Assembly (NCBI RefSeq): GCF_000758305.1
Contig: NZ_CP009458.1
Location: 3,968,001 to 4,032,000, forward strand
Length of the DNA: 64,000 nucleotides
Source: Cedecea neteri
GTDB taxonomy: Bacteria; Pseudomonadota; Gammaproteobacteria; Enterobacterales; Enterobacteriaceae
Direction: 5' to 3'
Position numbers and translations under genes: made by a program. Shown here one piece after another: positions 1 to 8,254 of the stretch. Below the pieces are notes generated by a model. That model was not told where the DNA came from. It saw only the letters and a program-made list of their open reading frames with translations, and made no database searches. Position 1 is the stretch's first letter. Every line of letters begins with the position of its first letter.

Positions 1-2
1 CG

Positions 3-119
3 CGCGTTGAGGCCTGGATCGCCGGGGCGGGAACCACAGGAGCTTTAACCTTTGCCGTAATATTTGCTCCCATTAAGGGAGCAGAAATGCCAATGCTGCC
101 AATCGGACCTGTCATTTAA
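3..119 (+). CDS. C-terminal fragment of an unidentified, probably membrane, protein
   Basis: An open frame enters from the left edge and stops at TAA 117-119, giving 38 residues. The sequence contains a small-residue stretch (AGAGTTGALTFAVIFAP) that looks like a membrane helix, followed by a short polar tail with PMLPIG. No start is visible and the family is not recognisable from this tail. The reading frame could be spurious; the main support is its hydrophobic, Gly/Ala-rich composition and its position before an intergenic gap. It would run towards the SDR gene (convergent). Confidence 0.4.
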   Translation, partial: RVEAWIAGAGTTGALTFAVIFAPIKGAEMPMLPIGPVI

Positions 120-202
120 TTCATCCCATTATGTTGGTCTGCAGTAAATATCGGCCTGAGTGGGGTTAACTTGAGTGAAAAAGCATCCACGGATAAACGT
201 GG

Positions 203-910
203 TTAACGCAGCGTATAGCCGCCATCGCAATAGATAGTGCTGCCGGTAATATTATGATTATCCAGTAGAAAAAGCGCCGTTGCAGCCTGCTCATCTACGT
301 GCCCCGGGCGGCCATTTAACGCCAGGCTGTTCCAATATTGGTAGGCCGATTCGCGCACGTCAGCCGGGCGATTGCGCCAAAGTTCGCTATCGGTAGTGCC
401 CGGCGACAGGCAGTTGACTCGAACCGGCTTCAGCTCCACCGCCAGCCCCCGCGCCAGTCCCTCAAGCGCCGCGTTGCAGGCAGCATAAGCGGGAGCACCA
501 ATGGGCCGGGCGGACGCCGCGCCGGACATCAGCACCACTGCAGAGGAGGCATGCAGACCAGGAAGCGCTTCGTAGACAGCCCAATATTGTGACCAGAATT
601 TTGCCTGAAACAGCGCTTCCGACGTGGCGGCATCGCCGTCGCGAAAATCCCCGGTTTGATAAGATGCGGCCGGAGTAAACAACCCCGCCAGCGGCCCGGC
701 ATCCGAAAAGAAAGCCCGGAGAGACAAGCGATCGGTCACGTCCACCGTTTTGCCTGCGGCATGTTTGCCAAGTTCCGCCAATGCCGCCTGCAGTTTTTCC
801 TCTGACCGCCCACCGATAAGCACGCTGTCTCCGCGAGACGTCAACTTGCGGGCGAGCGCCAGCCCGATACCAGAACTGCCGCCCAAAATGGCATAACGCG
901 CATGGGTCAT
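203..910 (-). CDS. SDR-family oxidoreductase, atypical active site
   Basis: A 235-residue protein with a classical short-chain dehydrogenase Rossmann fold: nucleotide-binding GGSSGIG at residues 10-16, an Asp/Thr pair near residue 60, Ser129 and Ser133, and a tyrosine at 142 followed by a C-terminal half typical of classical SDRs (NCLSPG, then a Gly-rich GSTIYCDGGY end). The catalytic YxxxK motif reads YAACN, so the lysine is asparagine at residue 146. This substitution occurs in a sub-group of SDR-like proteins and makes normal SDR chemistry uncertain. An AGGAG ribosome site sits 7 nt before the ATG. It is transcribed alone or with a distant promoter upstream near 910-1000; the hutF stop lies 92 bp upstream. 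Substrate unknown. Confidence 0.85.
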   Translation of the reverse strand: MTHARYAILGGSSGIGLALARKLTSRGDSVLIGGRSEEKLQAALAELGKHAAGKTVDVTDRLSLRAFFSDAGPLAGLFTPAASYQTGDFRDGDAATSEALFQAKFWSQYWAVYEALPGLHASSAVVLMSGAASARPIGAPAYAACNAALEGLARGLAVELKPVRVNCLSPGTTDSELWRNRPADVRESAYQYWNSLALNGRPGHVDEQAATALFLLDNHNITGSTIYCDGGYTLR

Positions 911-1002
911 GATTTTCTCCTCGTGAACTTGCAGGCCAGCATTACAACCTGAAATCCCGTAGGCAGATAGCTCAATAGCGGATATGCATTTTCACCGGGT
1001 AA

Positions 1003-2370
1003 CTAACGCGTTAACTGCTTCAGCACCTGCGCGAAACCTGCTTTGATCTCCGCGTCTTTCTCGTGCCGCCCTTCGCGTATCACCCATTTCCCGCCGGTCA
1101 TAACGTCTTTGATTGGGTTAGAAGAGCAGGCAAAAATCCAGCGGTTCAACAGCTCGCTATCTTTCGCCGTCGCCAGGAACGGATCGTTGCCGTCCAGCAC
1201 CAGCCAGTCGGCTCTCGCCCCAACGGCCAGCTCGCCAATATTTTGCCCCAGCGCCATGCGTCCGCCGCGCAGCGCCCCCTGATAAAGCACATTGCCGACA
1301 TACGGCTCCGCTTTAAGGTGAAGCAAATTGCGGCGGCGGTTATTCAGCCGCTGGCCGTATTCAAACCAGCGTAAATCCTCGCTGACGCTGACGCTGATAT
1401 GGCTGTCGGAGCCAATGCCCCAGTTGCCACCCTGCTGCAAAAACGCCTGGCCTGGGAAAATGCCGTCCCCAAGATTAGCTTCAGTCGTCAAACACAACCC
1501 GGCGACTGCGCCAGAATCAGCCATAAGCCGGGTTTCGCTTTCGGTGATATGGGTGGCATGAATCAGGCACCAGCGCTCATCGACGGGCATATTGTCATAC
1601 AGCCACTCGACGGGACGCAGCCCGGACCAGGCGAGGCAGTCCGCCACCTCTTTCTGCTGCTCGGAAATATGAATATGTACCGGCTGAGGCTGCGTCTGGC
1701 TCGCCAGCACAAGATGCATTTGTTCCGGCGTCACGGCGCGCAGCGAATGGAAGCACAATCCGGCACGCTGCATCGGCTCCGGGGCAAGCGCCGTGGCAAT
1801 GCTCTCGTACAGTTTCAGGTAGCTGTCGGTGTCATTAATAAAGCGGCGCTGCCCCGCCGATGCGGGCTGCCCCCCGAAACCGGAATACGTGTACAGCACC
1901 GGGAGCAGCGTCAGGCCGATGCCGACATTTTTTGCTGCCTGAGCCACGCGCAGCGCCAGTTCCGCAGGCTGCGCGAAGGCTTTGCCGTCCACATCGTGAT
2001 GCAGATAGTGAAACTCGGCCACTGAGGTATAGCCGGCTTTCAACATTTCGATATACAGATAGCTGGCGATGATCTCCAGCTGCTCCGGGGTGATTTTGCC
2101 CACCAGACGATACATTAGATCCCGCCACGTCCAGAAGCTGTCTGCCGGGTCGCCAACCACTTCCGTCAGCCCCGCCATCGCCCGCTGAAAAGCGTGCGAA
2201 TGCAGGTTCGGCATCCCCGGCACGACAACACCGTCCAGGCGGATATCGCCTTCATTCGGCATGCTGTCAGCTGCCACTGACTGAATGACGCCCTCGGGCG
2301 AAACGCCCACTCTGACATTTTCCGCCCAGCCCTGCGGCAGAAGCGCTTTTGCCGCGAAATATACCGCCAT
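1003..2370 (-). CDS. hutF: Formimidoylglutamate deiminase HutF
   Basis: This is a 455-residue amidohydrolase-superfamily enzyme that hydrolyses N-formimino-L-glutamate to N-formyl-L-glutamate and ammonia, the fourth step of the five-step histidine route. The metal-binding HxH motif is H57-S-H59 in NLHSHAFQRAMAG, followed by HIHISEQQKEV and the late GSDSHISV segment, all characteristic of HutF. Length is normal for the family (about 450). It is divergent from hutC across a short region containing overlapping HutC-type palindromes, which implies negative control by HutC with derepression by urocanate. HutF pairs with the deformylase HutG at 15.0-15.8 kb. A cytoplasmic location is expected since there is no signal peptide. 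Confidence 0.93.
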   Translation of the reverse strand: MAVYFAAKALLPQGWAENVRVGVSPEGVIQSVAADSMPNEGDIRLDGVVVPGMPNLHSHAFQRAMAGLTEVVGDPADSFWTWRDLMYRLVGKITPEQLEIIASYLYIEMLKAGYTSVAEFHYLHHDVDGKAFAQPAELALRVAQAAKNVGIGLTLLPVLYTYSGFGGQPASAGQRRFINDTDSYLKLYESIATALAPEPMQRAGLCFHSLRAVTPEQMHLVLASQTQPQPVHIHISEQQKEVADCLAWSGLRPVEWLYDNMPVDERWCLIHATHITESETRLMADSGAVAGLCLTTEANLGDGIFPGQAFLQQGGNWGIGSDSHISVSVSEDLRWFEYGQRLNNRRRNLLHLKAEPYVGNVLYQGALRGGRMALGQNIGELAVGARADWLVLDGNDPFLATAKDSELLNRWIFACSSNPIKDVMTGGKWVIREGRHEKDAEIKAGFAQVLKQLTR

Positions 2371-2399
2371 ATCAGCACCCCGGTTTGATGTTAATCAAT

Positions 2400-2425
2400 T
2401 GTATATACATGCATGTATATATACA
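2400..2425. promoter_or_regulatory. Two overlapping HutC-type operators between hutF and hutC
   Basis: TGTATATACA at 2400-2409 and TGTATATATACA at 2414-2425 are each perfect palindromes. Together they create a 20-bp perfect palindrome centred at 2411/2412 (2402-2421). They lie 30 bp before hutF and about 53 bp before hutC, in the right place to repress both divergent promoters. TTGTAnnTACAA-like sites are the known target of HutC-family GntR repressors. Binding itself is inferred. Confidence 0.75.
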
Positions 2426-2477
2426 TCCAAATAGGGGTAGAGTAAACTTTAAAGGATACCCGGGCGAGGAATGATGA

Positions 2478-3239
2478 ATGGCACAAAACGACGTTTTTAA
2501 AGCAGCGGCAGAGACCGACAATCTGGACCAGCCAGCTCCCTATTATGAAAGGGTCAAAATCATTATTAAGACCAATATTCATAGTGGATTGTGGCCAGTA
2601 AACTACCGGGTTCCCTCCGAAAGTGAACTGGTGAATCAGTTTGGCTACAGCCGCATGACCATCAACCGCGCCCTGCGCGAGCTGACCGCCGAAGGTCTGC
2701 TGGTGCGTATGCAGGGGATCGGGACTTTCGTCGCCGAAGTGCGCGGGCAGTCCGCACTGCTCGAAATCAATAACATTGCCGACGAAATTGCCAGCCGCGG
2801 CCACCGCCATCACGCCCGCGTGCTGGAGCTGACCCAGGTGTATGCTGACGCGCAGCAGGCCATGGCCTTCAACTTACCCAAAGGCAGCCGCCTGTTCCAC
2901 TCGCTGATTTGCCACTACGAAAACGGCGTCCCGGTGATGCTGGAAGATCGCCTGGTGAACTCGCTGATCGTGCCGGATTACTTCCAGCAGGATTTCACTC
3001 GCATCACGCCCAACGCCTACCTTTCGTCCATCGCGCCCATCGTTGAAGGCGAACATATTATTGAGGCAGTGAACGTGCCTCGCGAAGAGTGCGCGTATCT
3101 GGAAATCGACGAACACACGCCTTGCCTGCAGGTCAATCGTCGCACCTGGACCGGGCGCCAGAACAAAAAAATCGTCACCAGCGTGCGCCTGGTTTACCCT
3201 GGCTCACGCTACCGCCTCGAAGGAAGCATGCATAAATGA
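2478..3239 (+). CDS. hutC: Histidine utilisation repressor HutC (GntR family)
   Basis: A 253-residue transcriptional repressor. The N-terminal winged helix-turn-helix (about residues 22-88) has the GntR/HutC pattern PSESELVNQFGYSRMTINRAL and is followed by an effector-binding UTRA domain (about 105-245). HutC proteins bind hut promoters and release on urocanate. The ATG at 2478 is chosen because GAGGA lies 7 nt upstream; two earlier ATGs are out of frame. The stop overlaps the hutD start (ATGA), showing translational coupling. It is probably autoregulated through the palindromes at 2400-2425, and matching palindromes occur at 11662 and 12011 before the transporter-lyase operon and hutU. Confidence 0.93.
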   Translation: MAQNDVFKAAAETDNLDQPAPYYERVKIIIKTNIHSGLWPVNYRVPSESELVNQFGYSRMTINRALRELTAEGLLVRMQGIGTFVAEVRGQSALLEINNIADEIASRGHRHHARVLELTQVYADAQQAMAFNLPKGSRLFHSLICHYENGVPVMLEDRLVNSLIVPDYFQQDFTRITPNAYLSSIAPIVEGEHIIEAVNVPREECAYLEIDEHTPCLQVNRRTWTGRQNKKIVTSVRLVYPGSRYRLEGSMHK

Positions 3240-3790
3240 TCCAGCTTCTGCCCTATGAGCAGTGCCCGGAAATGCTCTGGAAAAACGGCCAGGGCGTGAC
3301 GCGGGAAATTTATCGTTTCCCGGCCACGGATAACTACGCCTGGCGCATTTCGGTGGCCACCATCCGCCAGGACGGCCCCTTCTCTCTTTTTTCAGGCTAT
3401 CTGCGCAATATCAGCGTGCTGGAAGGCGAAGGCATGTATCTCACCGTCGACGGTGAACAAAGCGCGCTTATTCCGCCGTTCCGGGCCACGGATTTTAGCG
3501 GCGACAGCGCAGTCAGCTGCGCAATTGTCGGCGGACCGCTGCTGGACTTTAACGTCATCTATAAAGCAGAAACCACACAAGCCACGGTAAGCTGGCTGCG
3601 GGAAGGCACCTGGGCGCACCAGCAAGGTACGCAGTTGCTGTTTAATGCCGGTGGCGTTCTGGAAGTTGAGGTCAACGGTGAACGCCAGGTATTACAACAC
3701 TACGACAGCCTGTTAATTAGCGCCCCGGCCACGGTCAGAGTGGTTTCCTCTGCTTCATCCCTCTTCGCCCGCGTCACCCTTTCGGCATAA
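3236..3790 (+). CDS. hutD: HutD family protein
   Basis: A 184-residue double-stranded beta-helix (cupin-like) protein of the HutD family. Recognisable features are the N-terminal WKNGQGVTREIYRFP stretch and the central FSLFSGYLRNISVLEG segment. In Pseudomonas, HutD is reported to be needed for fitness on histidine or urocanate and is thought to bind formylglutamate or cap hut expression; the exact function is unsettled. It overlaps hutC by 4 nt and is followed by a strong bidirectional terminator, so hutCD form a two-gene operon. No signal peptide. Confidence 0.92.
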   Translation: MIQLLPYEQCPEMLWKNGQGVTREIYRFPATDNYAWRISVATIRQDGPFSLFSGYLRNISVLEGEGMYLTVDGEQSALIPPFRATDFSGDSAVSCAIVGGPLLDFNVIYKAETTQATVSWLREGTWAHQQGTQLLFNAGGVLEVEVNGERQVLQHYDSLLISAPATVRVVSSASSLFARVTLSA

Positions 3791-3792
3791 AA

Positions 3793-3817
3793 AAACCGGC
3801 AGACTGGCTGCCGGTTT
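3793..3817. terminator. Bidirectional rho-independent terminator
   Basis: A 10-bp perfect stem AAACCGGCAG / CTGCCGGTTT with a 5-nt loop, with A-run before and TTT after. It separates the convergent hutCD and minus-strand CoA-enzyme operons. Confidence 0.88.
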
Positions 3818-3832
3818 CAACGTTATTTCACT

Positions 3833-4594
3833 TCATCGCCCTTTAAACTCGGGTGATTGCTTATTTTTAAACGCCGCCAGACCCGCCGCCCGGTCTTCGC
3901 TGTCGGCGATTAACGCAGAAAGCGAGCGCTCGTAGGCCACGCCCGCGCTCAGCGGCATTTCGTAGCTGGCCGCCACGGCTTTTTTAATCATCATCGCGGC
4001 AAGCGGCGCGGCTTTTGCCACCTGAGTGGCCAGCACTAGCGCCTGCTCTTCCAACGCATCCGTTACGCGACTAACAAGCCCGGCACGCAGCGCTTCCTGT
4101 GCGTCGATTCTCCTGCCGCTTAACAGCATATCCATCGCCAGCGATTTGCCCACGGCGCGCACCAGGCGCTGCGTTCCGCCCGCCCCGGGAATAATCCCGA
4201 TGTGGCTTTCCGGCAGGCCGAAGACGGCGTTTGAATCGGCGATAATAATGTCGCACAGCAGCGCCAGCTCCAGGCCACCGCCGAGGGCGTAGCCAGACAC
4301 GGCGGCAATCAGCGGCGTTTCAATGCTCGCCACTCGATCCCACTTCTCGCTGAACCCGCTGCGCCATAATGTTGTCGCTGAAGCAGACGCCAGCGTGCCG
4401 GTATCCGCCCCGGCAGAAAACGCTTTGGGGGAGCCAAGCAAAACGATCGCCCTGACGTCTGGTCGCCCGTCCAGCTCGGTTAAGGTGCCGAGCAGCTCAT
4501 CAAGCATCTCAGCCGTAAGCGCATTGTATTTTTGTGGCCGGTTGAGCGTCACCAACGCAACCGCGCCGTCAACGCGAGAAAGAATATCACTCAT
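3833..4594 (-). CDS. Enoyl-CoA hydratase/isomerase family protein
   Basis: A 253-residue crotonase-fold enzyme. The oxyanion-hole segments SAGAD (residues 60-64) and ALGGG (103-107) are present, and both glutamates needed for syn-hydration of 2-enoyl-CoA are conserved as Glu109 (GGGLE) and Glu129 (GLPE), with the family signature GIIPGAGGTQRL after it. This supports a true hydratase rather than an isomerase or hydrolase. Length is typical (about 255). It is the last gene of a minus-strand operon; its start lies inside the end of the upstream dehydrogenase (8-nt overlap). In context it would hydrate an acrylate-type acyl-CoA made by the CoA-transferase. The real substrate is not known. Confidence 0.9.
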   Translation of the reverse strand: MSDILSRVDGAVALVTLNRPQKYNALTAEMLDELLGTLTELDGRPDVRAIVLLGSPKAFSAGADTGTLASASATTLWRSGFSEKWDRVASIETPLIAAVSGYALGGGLELALLCDIIIADSNAVFGLPESHIGIIPGAGGTQRLVRAVGKSLAMDMLLSGRRIDAQEALRAGLVSRVTDALEEQALVLATQVAKAAPLAAMMIKKAVAASYEMPLSAGVAYERSLSALIADSEDRAAGLAAFKNKQSPEFKGR

Positions 4595-5480
4595 GCTTCT
4601 CTCCCCCTGTCAGCTGCCGGACGATGTCATCCCGGTGGCGCATTCCGGCTGCGGCGGTCTCTGCGGTCCACGCATAGAAGCCCTCCCCACTTTTCGCGCC
4701 TAGCTTACCGTCGGCGACTTTGGCTTTCAGCCATGCAGGCAATTGACTGCTGTTATCCAGCTCGGGGAGTAAAATACCGGCCACTTTCTCTACCGTGTCC
4801 AGCCCGGCAAAATCCATTAGCTTCATCGGCCCCATTGCCGCCCAGCGGGGCGCCAGCGTGCGCTGCACCGCCCGGTCGACGTCCTCCACGGAGCCGATCC
4901 CGGCATCCACCAGGTAAAGCGCCTCACGCAGCATCGCGTACTGCAGCCGGTTGATAATAAAGCCCGGAATATCCTGGTTAACGACTATCGTCTCTTTCCC
5001 CAGTTGCTGGCAGATGTCCCGCACGCGCTGGCAGATGTCATTCCCGGTCTGTTCGCCACGCACAATCTCGATCATCGGCATGGTATCCGCCGGGTTAAAC
5101 CAGTGCATGCCGATCAGCCGCTGCGGCTGGTTCAAGGCCGAGGCCAGCAGCGTGATGGACACGCTTGAAGTGTTGGTTGTGATCACGCAATGCTCGCCCA
5201 CCAGGCGTTCAACATCGCTCAGCACGCGTTGCTTGAGCGCCACGTCTTCGGCAACGTTCTCAGACACCAGGTCAGCGTCGCTCAGGCAAGCCTCAAAGGA
5301 GGTGGTGAACTCTACGGCTTCACCAGCGCCGAGGGTGGCCACAATAGCCCGCGCTTTATCGAGCGTAGGCTCAGAGCGCGACCACAAGCTAACGCGGTAG
5401 CCCGCACGTGCCATCACCACGGCGATGCGCGCGCCCATCGTTCCGGCCCCAATCACCGCCACTTTTTTTATTTGCACCAT
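4587..5480 (-). CDS. 3-hydroxyacyl-CoA dehydrogenase family protein
   Basis: A 297-residue NAD-dependent dehydrogenase with an N-terminal Rossmann domain (GAGTMG at 11-16) and a C-terminal helical dimerisation domain. The catalytic His-Glu pair of the family is present as His126 (GMHWFNP) and Glu138, with the usual 12-residue spacing. FbpD/HbdA-type single-domain enzymes have similar length (about 285-310). A GGAG sits just upstream of the ATG. It overlaps the enoyl-CoA hydratase gene by 8 nt and follows the CoA-transferase gene by 16 nt, so the three are probably co-translated. It would oxidise a 3-hydroxyacyl-CoA to the 3-oxo compound. A carnitine-dehydrogenase-like activity on a free hydroxy-acid is an alternative. 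Confidence 0.9.
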   Translation of the reverse strand: MVQIKKVAVIGAGTMGARIAVVMARAGYRVSLWSRSEPTLDKARAIVATLGAGEAVEFTTSFEACLSDADLVSENVAEDVALKQRVLSDVERLVGEHCVITTNTSSVSITLLASALNQPQRLIGMHWFNPADTMPMIEIVRGEQTGNDICQRVRDICQQLGKETIVVNQDIPGFIINRLQYAMLREALYLVDAGIGSVEDVDRAVQRTLAPRWAAMGPMKLMDFAGLDTVEKVAGILLPELDNSSQLPAWLKAKVADGKLGAKSGEGFYAWTAETAAAGMRHRDDIVRQLTGGEKHE

Positions 5481-5496
5481 TTGCGTTCTCCGCCGG

Positions 5497-6693
5497 TTAA
5501 ATGACGCCCTGCGCCTTGAGCTGCGCCAGCGTTGCCTCGTCGATAGCCAGCAATTCCCGCAGCACGCTGGCCGTATGCTCGCCCAGCGCTGGCGGCACCA
5601 GCGCAGGTTCTGTTTGCATGGCGCTCATTTTCACCGGCTGCGGAACAATCGAGATGTTGCCTGCCGTCGGGTGCGTCACCTGCTTAACGAGTTCACGTTC
5701 TTTCGCATAGTCGCTGGTCAGGATCTGGTCGAGACGCAGCACGGCAGAGGCCGGGACGCCTGCGTGGTCCAGAATGGCCTGAGCATCGTTAACCGTTTTA
5801 TCCGCCAGCCAGCGCTCAATTTCTTCCCGCAGGGGCCGCTGGTTCGCCAGGCGCAGTGGATCGGTGAGGTACAGCGGATCGCTTGCCAGTTCGGGCTTAT
5901 TCATCGCCGAGCAAAGCTGGCGGAAGAGCTTATCGTTGGCGACCGCAATCACGATGTGGCCATCCTGCGCCGGATAGCTGTCCATCGGAGCGCTGATGGG
6001 GTGCGCGTTGCCCAGCCGCCCGGCGGAAGGCTGTCCGCCGATCCATTGAGTCAGGGAAACCATTTGCATCGTCACCATCGTGTCGAGCATCGAGACATCA
6101 AGATGCTGCCCTTTGCCGCTGATCCCGCGCTGCAACAGCGCCGCGAGCACCGCCCAACTGCCGTACAGCCCGGCCACAACGTCCCCGATAGCATCGCCGA
6201 CGCGGGTTGGCTCCCCTTCCGCCCAGCCGGTGACCTGCATAATGCCGCCGTAGGCCTGCACGATATGGTCGTAAGCAGCTTTGTGCGCCATCGCCCCATT
6301 TTGCCCAAACCCGGAAATACTGGCATAAACCAGCCGTGGGTTGATTTCCTGCAACGTCGCATAATCAATGCCGAGGCGTTTAGTTACGCCCGGACGGAAG
6401 TTCTCCACCAGCACGTCGGCCTGCGCCACCAGTTGCTTCAGAATGGCTAACCCCTCAGGTGCCTTTAAATCCAGGGTAACGCTTTTCTTGCCGTGGTTAA
6501 GCTGCATGAAATAGCTGCTTTCCCCGCCGATGTGCGGGGTGAAGCTGCGGGAATCATCCCCGCTGCCCGGCATCTCAATTTTGATGACTTCCGCCCCGAG
6601 ATCGTTCAGTAGCGAGGCGCACCACGGGCCGGCCAGCACGCGGGATAAATCAAGCACTCTGACGCCTTTCAGCGGCTGTAAAGCTTCACTCAT
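5497..6693 (-). CDS. CaiB/BaiF (class III) CoA-transferase
   Basis: About 398 residues, class III CoA-transferase, which moves CoA between a donor acyl-CoA and a carboxylic acid through an enzyme aspartyl anhydride. The family opening GVRVLDLSRVLAGP, the LDLK/ENFRPG segments and the RVGDAIGDVVAGLYG motif are all present; the last Asp of that motif (about residue 171 of this start) is the expected nucleophile. The frame continues back to a TTG at 6708, but ATG 6693 has GAGGA 8 nt upstream and is preferred; it overlaps the end of the lyase gene by 8 nt. In context it would activate the product of the lyase, possibly an acrylate. Acid and CoA donor unknown. Confidence 0.9.
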   Translation of the reverse strand: MSEALQPLKGVRVLDLSRVLAGPWCASLLNDLGAEVIKIEMPGSGDDSRSFTPHIGGESSYFMQLNHGKKSVTLDLKAPEGLAILKQLVAQADVLVENFRPGVTKRLGIDYATLQEINPRLVYASISGFGQNGAMAHKAAYDHIVQAYGGIMQVTGWAEGEPTRVGDAIGDVVAGLYGSWAVLAALLQRGISGKGQHLDVSMLDTMVTMQMVSLTQWIGGQPSAGRLGNAHPISAPMDSYPAQDGHIVIAVANDKLFRQLCSAMNKPELASDPLYLTDPLRLANQRPLREEIERWLADKTVNDAQAILDHAGVPASAVLRLDQILTSDYAKERELVKQVTHPTAGNISIVPQPVKMSAMQTEPALVPPALGEHTASVLRELLAIDEATLAQLKAQGVI

Positions 6694-8245
6694 GTTCGGA
6701 TTCCTCAACCAGGGCGAGCAGCCGTTGGCTCAGCTCACCGTCAGCAATCAAACCGCGCACGGAATGCATATCCGGGTAAAGCGCTGTGTCTGTCTCACGG
6801 AACGGCACGCGGGCGCGCACCATGCTCAGCGTTAACTCTGCGCCAACCGAGGCGCGAAGCGGGCGGTGAAACTCCAGCGCCTGACTGGCACACAGCAGCT
6901 CGATGGCAACAATATCCACCGCATTGCTCACCGCCTGCATGGCTTTGCGTGCCGAAGAAACGCCCATGCTGATATGGTCTTCCTGCCCGGCACAGGTGGT
7001 GACGGTATGCACACTCGACGGCGCGGCCAGGCTGCGGTTATCCCCCGCCAGCGCGGCGGCCACATAAGGCGGGATCATCATCCCGGAATTCGCGCCGCTT
7101 CTGCCGACCAGGAACGCAGGCAGACCACTAAGATGCACGTTGGTTATACGATCCGATCGCGCCTGGGACGCCGTGCTGACCTGGGCAATGGCGACGGCCA
7201 GAGAATCCAGCGCCAGCGCCAGCGGCGCACCGTGCCCATTGCCGCCGGGCAGGATCGCCAGTGCGTCATTTTCGATAAGGAATACCGGGTTATCGGTCAC
7301 CGAATTGAGTTCAATAGTCACAATCTGGCGGCAATGGGCGAGCTGGTCGCGCACCGCGCCGTGGATTTGCGGAATGCAGCGCAGGCTGAGCGCATCCTGC
7401 ACCCGATGGTCGCGGTAGCGGGCAAAGATCTCGCTGCCGCTCAACAGACGACGAAGAATCGCGGCGGTTTTTTGCTGCCCGTCGTGTGGGCGGAGCGCAT
7501 GCAGACGGGCGTCATAGCCACGGGTATTGCCCTTCAGCGCCTCAAGGCACATACCACCGGCCATATCAGCCACCGGCAGTAGTCGCTCAAAATCATGCAC
7601 GGCAAGGCACGCCAGGCCGGTGATTTCATAGGTGCCGCTGATCAGCGCATGGCCTTCGCGCGGGCCTGGCACTCGGGGGGCAATCCCCGCTTTTGCCAAG
7701 GCTTCGGAGGACGGCAGAAGCTCTCCCTGATACCAGCACTGCCCCTCGCCAAACAGAGACAGCCCGATATGCGCCGTCGCAATTAAATAGCCGACCGAGC
7801 CGCTGGCCGGTGACCACGGCGTAACCTGCCGATTAAGCATTTCGGCCATGCGTTTCGCCAGCTCGGCGCTAACGCCGCTATACCCCTGCAGCAGCGACTT
7901 CAGCATGACCGCCATCATGGCGCGCACTTCACGCACGGACAAATCTGGCCCCATCCCGCAGGCGTGGCTGCGCAGCATATTGAGCTGCACGCTGGCTATC
8001 TGGTCGACAGAAAGGCGCTCCGTGACCAGGTCTCCTACCCCGGTGGTCAGGCCGTAGATCACCTGCCCTTCATCTATTGCTCGTCGAATATACCCGCTGA
8101 CGTGGTCCATATTCGCCAGGGCTTCAGGGGCCAGTTCGACCGGCGCCCCGTCGGCAATGTGCACCAGTTCGTTAATGGTGGTTTGCGCCCTACCTAAAGT
8201 GACGGTTTCATGAGAACGAGCGGTGGAGCCAGTTTGTCTTGTCAT
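6686..8245 (-). CDS. Histidine ammonia-lyase homologue lacking the MIO triad
   Basis: A 519-residue member of the HAL/PAL superfamily, likely to be auto-named hutH. Compared from memory with Pseudomonas HAL, it keeps the catalytic Tyr (Y64 in IYGLTTGVG), His (H94), Gln (Q283), Arg (R289) and Glu (E422 in QEDHISM). The conserved GSVG (149-152) is followed by YLIATAH instead of ASGDLAPLAH, so the Ala-Ser-Gly that cyclises to the MIO electrophile is deleted. An ASG at 147-149 lies before GSVG, not in the aligned place. The equivalents of Asn195, Tyr280 and Phe329 are Ser203, Leu286 and Gly337. MIO loss is known for ergothionase, a homologue that eliminates trimethylamine. This one may therefore act on a betaine. 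True histidine deamination seems unlikely. Confidence 0.85.
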   Translation of the reverse strand: MTRQTGSTARSHETVTLGRAQTTINELVHIADGAPVELAPEALANMDHVSGYIRRAIDEGQVIYGLTTGVGDLVTERLSVDQIASVQLNMLRSHACGMGPDLSVREVRAMMAVMLKSLLQGYSGVSAELAKRMAEMLNRQVTPWSPASGSVGYLIATAHIGLSLFGEGQCWYQGELLPSSEALAKAGIAPRVPGPREGHALISGTYEITGLACLAVHDFERLLPVADMAGGMCLEALKGNTRGYDARLHALRPHDGQQKTAAILRRLLSGSEIFARYRDHRVQDALSLRCIPQIHGAVRDQLAHCRQIVTIELNSVTDNPVFLIENDALAILPGGNGHGAPLALALDSLAVAIAQVSTASQARSDRITNVHLSGLPAFLVGRSGANSGMMIPPYVAAALAGDNRSLAAPSSVHTVTTCAGQEDHISMGVSSARKAMQAVSNAVDIVAIELLCASQALEFHRPLRASVGAELTLSMVRARVPFRETDTALYPDMHSVRGLIADGELSQRLLALVEESEHE

Positions 8246-8254
8246 CGTGCGCCC

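Noticed and set aside
7790..7810. ASG at residues 147-149 of the lyase as the MIO triad
   Set aside because: Counting from the upstream GYSG and the conserved GSVG puts it four residues too early; the MIO triad should follow GSVG, where YLI is found.
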